Below, piece by piece: positions 61,796-64,000 of a DNA stretch of 64,000 bases. The position numbers and the translations under genes are program-made. A model generated the notes under the pieces. It did no database searches. It saw nothing but the letters and a program-made list of their open reading frames with translations, and was not told where the DNA came from. Location: assembly GCA_947483555.1 (NCBI GenBank), contig CANKMW010000027.1, forward strand, positions 1-64,000, read 5' to 3'. This DNA is from Myxococcales bacterium. GTDB lineage: Bacteria; Myxococcota_A; Polyangia; Haliangiales; Haliangiaceae. Numbering within the stretch: position 1 is the stretch's first letter; every line of letters starts with the position of its first letter.

Positions 61796-61923
61796 GAAGG
61801 TTCGATCCCCGAAATGATCCTAACATCAATGGATCGCGGCCCGCGCGACCCCCAGCGGCGCAGATGTAGGGCCGACCGGCTACATGAAGGCCGAACCAAT
61901 GCGGCCAAACCAATCCGGCGCGG
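61796..61923. promoter_or_regulatory. Upstream region of the three-kinase operon
   Basis: On the minus strand there are two direct copies of ATTGGTT(T/C)GGCC with a 14-bp period (61896-61920), and a GATGTAG-N10-CTACATG inverted repeat (about 61864-61886). The TAGGAT (about 61817-61822) could be the -10 box. No gene found. Confidence 0.35.
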
Positions 61924-62976
61924 TCAGGGGGGCGCGGCGCCGCGACGACCTCGCTTGCGCCGGTTGTCGTGCTCCTCGTCGACCAGGGCGACGTAGTCGA
62001 GCGGGGCGATGGTGTCGGGCCACGGCAGCGGCGGAGCGCCCTTGAGCTCGCGGACCCGGTCGGTGAAGGCCCGCGCGATGTCCTCGAAGGGCGGCAGGTC
62101 GGCGCGGGCCAGCGTGCTGGGCGCGGTCCGGGCCACCTCGCGCAGCTCGTCGGCGAGCCGCAGCGCGCTCGGCTGGGCGAAGCGGTTGCGGCGGATGAGG
62201 TCTTGCAGCGAGTTGGCGAGGATGGGCAGCTGGTACTGGCGCGAGTCGAGCATCTCGAAGGCGATGAACAGCACCTGGCGGGCATCGAGCAGGCCATCGG
62301 CGTACAGCACCAGCGCGGCCTGGAAGTAGTTATATACCGGCACCAGCCGGGGCCCGAAGCGGCGGAAGCCGGCGGTCGGGGAGCGGCGGTCGAGGTGGAT
62401 GATCACGCGACCGACCACGTCGCCCCTGGGCGCGCGTTCGGCGGCGGCCAGGGTCCGGGTGACCTCGTCGGGGTAGGCGCGGGCAGCCTCGAGGATGCGC
62501 GCGAGGTCGTTCATCGCGACCTTGCCGGCGACCAGATCGGCGTACAGGCAGTAGATGATCGCGTCGGCCTCGGCGTCGTCGCCGAACAGGGTCTCGGCGG
62601 GCGCCGGCGGCGAGCCGGCGCGGCTCTCGAGCAGCGCCGGGAGCTTGTACGGGACCTGGGCCCGCAGGGCGCGGAACCGGCCGCGCATGATGTTCTTCAG
62701 GTTGTTCTTGAGGACGAACTCGTCGAACTCGACGCCGTCGAGGGCGAGCTTGGCGGCCAGCACGGTCCGCATCTGGCTCGGGCTGCCACTGATGATGCAC
62801 ACCCGGTGACCTTCGCCGGCGCGCAGCGCGCGCAAGAGCGCGGTGGCGCCCGGGTAGGCCTGCTTGTCGGCGGCGGTCTCGAAGGCGTTCTTGAACAGAT
62901 CGCCGACGCTGTCGAACTCGGTGCGCAGGTACGTCTTGTCCAGGTCCCAGCGGAAGACGTGCCGGGGCGGGTTCAA
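61924..62976 (-). CDS. HAD-like phosphatase-type protein
   Basis: 350 residues. Motif I-like WDLDKTYL near the N-terminus (DxD type), motif II ISGSPSQM, and FGDDAEADAIIYCLY as the acidic motif IV suggest a haloacid dehalogenase-type fold. C-terminal half is helical and ends in a basic tail (DNRRKRGRRG). Substrate unknown. TTG start at 62976 overlaps the plsX stop as TTGA, the same arrangement as parA/parB. Coupled to the lipid gene plsX, so a role in lipid or membrane metabolism is a guess. Confidence 0.7.
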   Translation of the reverse strand: MNPPRHVFRWDLDKTYLRTEFDSVGDLFKNAFETAADKQAYPGATALLRALRAGEGHRVCIISGSPSQMRTVLAAKLALDGVEFDEFVLKNNLKNIMRGRFRALRAQVPYKLPALLESRAGSPPAPAETLFGDDAEADAIIYCLYADLVAGKVAMNDLARILEAARAYPDEVTRTLAAAERAPRGDVVGRVIIHLDRRSPTAGFRRFGPRLVPVYNYFQAALVLYADGLLDARQVLFIAFEMLDSRQYQLPILANSLQDLIRRNRFAQPSALRLADELREVARTAPSTLARADLPPFEDIARAFTDRVRELKGAPPLPWPDTIAPLDYVALVDEEHDNRRKRGRRGAAPP

Positions 62977-64000
62977 GCGCTGCCCTCGAGCACCGGGGGG
63001 CGGGCGGCGGGCGGCCGTCGCGCCGACAGCTCGGCGACCCCGCGCGCGATGTGGCCGCACAGATCGCCGGCCTGGGCCTTGGCGGCGACCTTGATGGCGT
63101 TGGTCACCGCGTGGGCGCTCGAGCGGCCGTGGGCCTTGATGAACACGTGCTCGAAGCCGAGCAGCGGCGCGCCGCCGTACTGCTGCCAGTCGGTCACCGC
63201 CTTGAGCTGCGACAGCGCGCTCGACAGCGCCATCAGGCCGAGTCGCCAGGCCAGCCGCTCCTTGTGGGCGTAGCGGGCCAGGCGCACCACGGTCTCGGAG
63301 ATGCCCTCGAGCATCTTGAGCACCACGTTGCCGACGAAGCCGTTGCACACGATGACGTCGGCGACGCCGCGCGGGATGTCGAGGCCCTCGACGTTGCCGA
63401 TGAAGTTGAGCTCGGTGGCCTCGAGCAGCATCTGGTGGGCGGCGACCACCGCCGCCGGGCCCTTGCCGGCCTCGGTGCCGTTGGAGAGCAGGGCCACCCG
63501 CGGTCGCCGGTTCTTCGACACCAGGCCGGCGTAGGCCGAGCCCATGATCGCGAACGTGACCAGATCCTCGGCCGAGGCGTCGATGGTGGCGCCGACGTCG
63601 AGGATGAGCGAGAACGGATCGTTCTTGTCGCCGCGGCGCAGCTCGGTGGGATAGACCGAGGCCAGGGCGGCGCGCCGCACGCCCGCGATCAGCTTCCAGC
63701 GCCGGGCGCAGGCCAGCACGCTGGCGCCGGTGTTGCCGGCCGACACCAGCGCGTCACCCTCGCCGGCGGCGACCAGCTCGGCGGCGACCACGATCGACGC
63801 GTCGGGCTTGGCCGCGATGGCCTCGGCCGGCTTCTCGTCCATCTCGACGTACTGGCTGGCGTGATGGACGCGGACCCGGGCGCCGTCGTGGCGCAGGCGG
63901 GGCAGGATGGCGCCCAGCGTGGCGGCGTCGCCGACCAGGATGATCTCGGCGTCGGCGAGCGCGATCGACGCCTCGGCCGCACCCTTGACGATCTCCTCGG
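62973..64000 (-). CDS. plsX: Phosphate acyltransferase PlsX, partial at window edge
   Basis: PlsX makes acyl-phosphate from acyl-ACP for phosphatidic acid synthesis. The frame runs off the right end, so the N-terminus is missing; about 342 residues remain. Clear family motifs are EEIVKGAAEASIALAD, SAGNTGASVLACARR, VALLSNGTEAGKG and GGAPLLGF. The C-terminus has a Pro/Arg-rich tail (RRPPAARPPVLEGSA). It precedes and overlaps the HAD-like gene. Confidence 0.92.
   Translation of the reverse strand, partial: EEIVKGAAEASIALADAEIILVGDAATLGAILPRLRHDGARVRVHHASQYVEMDEKPAEAIAAKPDASIVVAAELVAAGEGDALVSAGNTGASVLACARRWKLIAGVRRAALASVYPTELRRGDKNDPFSLILDVGATIDASAEDLVTFAIMGSAYAGLVSKNRRPRVALLSNGTEAGKGPAAVVAAHQMLLEATELNFIGNVEGLDIPRGVADVIVCNGFVGNVVLKMLEGISETVVRLARYAHKERLAWRLGLMALSSALSQLKAVTDWQQYGGAPLLGFEHVFIKAHGRSSAHAVTNAIKVAAKAQAGDLCGHIARGVAELSARRPPAARPPVLEGSA

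Overview
The window is about 70% G+C and almost fully coding on both strands. It looks like a chromosomal segment of a myxobacterium-type member of Myxococcota. The grounds are five Hanks-type Ser/Thr kinases in 64 kb, an FHA-GAF-sigma54 activator, many lipoproteins with Gly/Asp-rich linkers after the lipobox, PilZ and CheA/CheW signalling proteins, and a paired MerR plus sigma-region-4 protein. No phage, IS, integrase, CRISPR, rRNA or tRNA was recognised. Assignment to a genus is not possible from the sequence alone.

Layout. 1-4.6 kb: a hexamer array, a kinase-ATPase (minus) and a PilZ protein. 4.7-11.7 kb: recG, a second kinase with TPR-like repeats, parB-parA and a small AT-hook protein. 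11.7-12.2 kb: a repeat-filled convergent gap. 12.2-18.4 kb: FHA-type sigma54 activator, secreted proteins, acetyltransferase, TerB. 18.4-21.9 kb: a tightly overlapping four-gene operon (FadR-type regulator, unknown protein, GMC flavoenzyme, unknown protein) behind a perfect palindromic operator. 22-26.5 kb: lon and dnaK with near-identical promoters. 26.7-34.1 kb: MepA-like endopeptidase, MerR/sigma-4 pair, purH, purD, and a DUF1015 gene with a frameshift. 34.2-44.1 kb: NlpC/P60-like lipoprotein, a tiny peptide gene, MATE pump, MerR plus hydrolase, acyl-CoA dehydrogenase, cupin, N-formylglutamate amidohydrolase. 44.2-51.2 kb: secreted and membrane proteins, an extremely basic 54-residue protein, lysoplasmalogenase, a tandem DsbA/HCCA-isomerase fusion, a PQQ-type propeller lipoprotein. 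51.2-57.8 kb: RNase R, CheA-receiver hybrid, CheW, a copper-monooxygenase-like lipoprotein. 57.8-64 kb: a minus-strand run plsX - HAD-like - kinase - kinase - kinase.

Themes. (1) Roughly twenty transcription-unit heads carry a -10-like hexamer of the form TAnnnn only 6-8 bases before the start codon and no Shine-Dalgarno, which points to widespread leaderless transcripts; this rule also fixes several start codons. (2) Hexanucleotide arrays sit just after stop codons, and a REP-like palindrome family fills several gene ends. (3) The strongest candidates for something undescribed are the FadR/GMC operon, the kinase with a DFN motif and a large insert inside the three-kinase operon, the tandem HCCA-isomerase-like fusion, and the 43-residue peptide beside the MATE pump.
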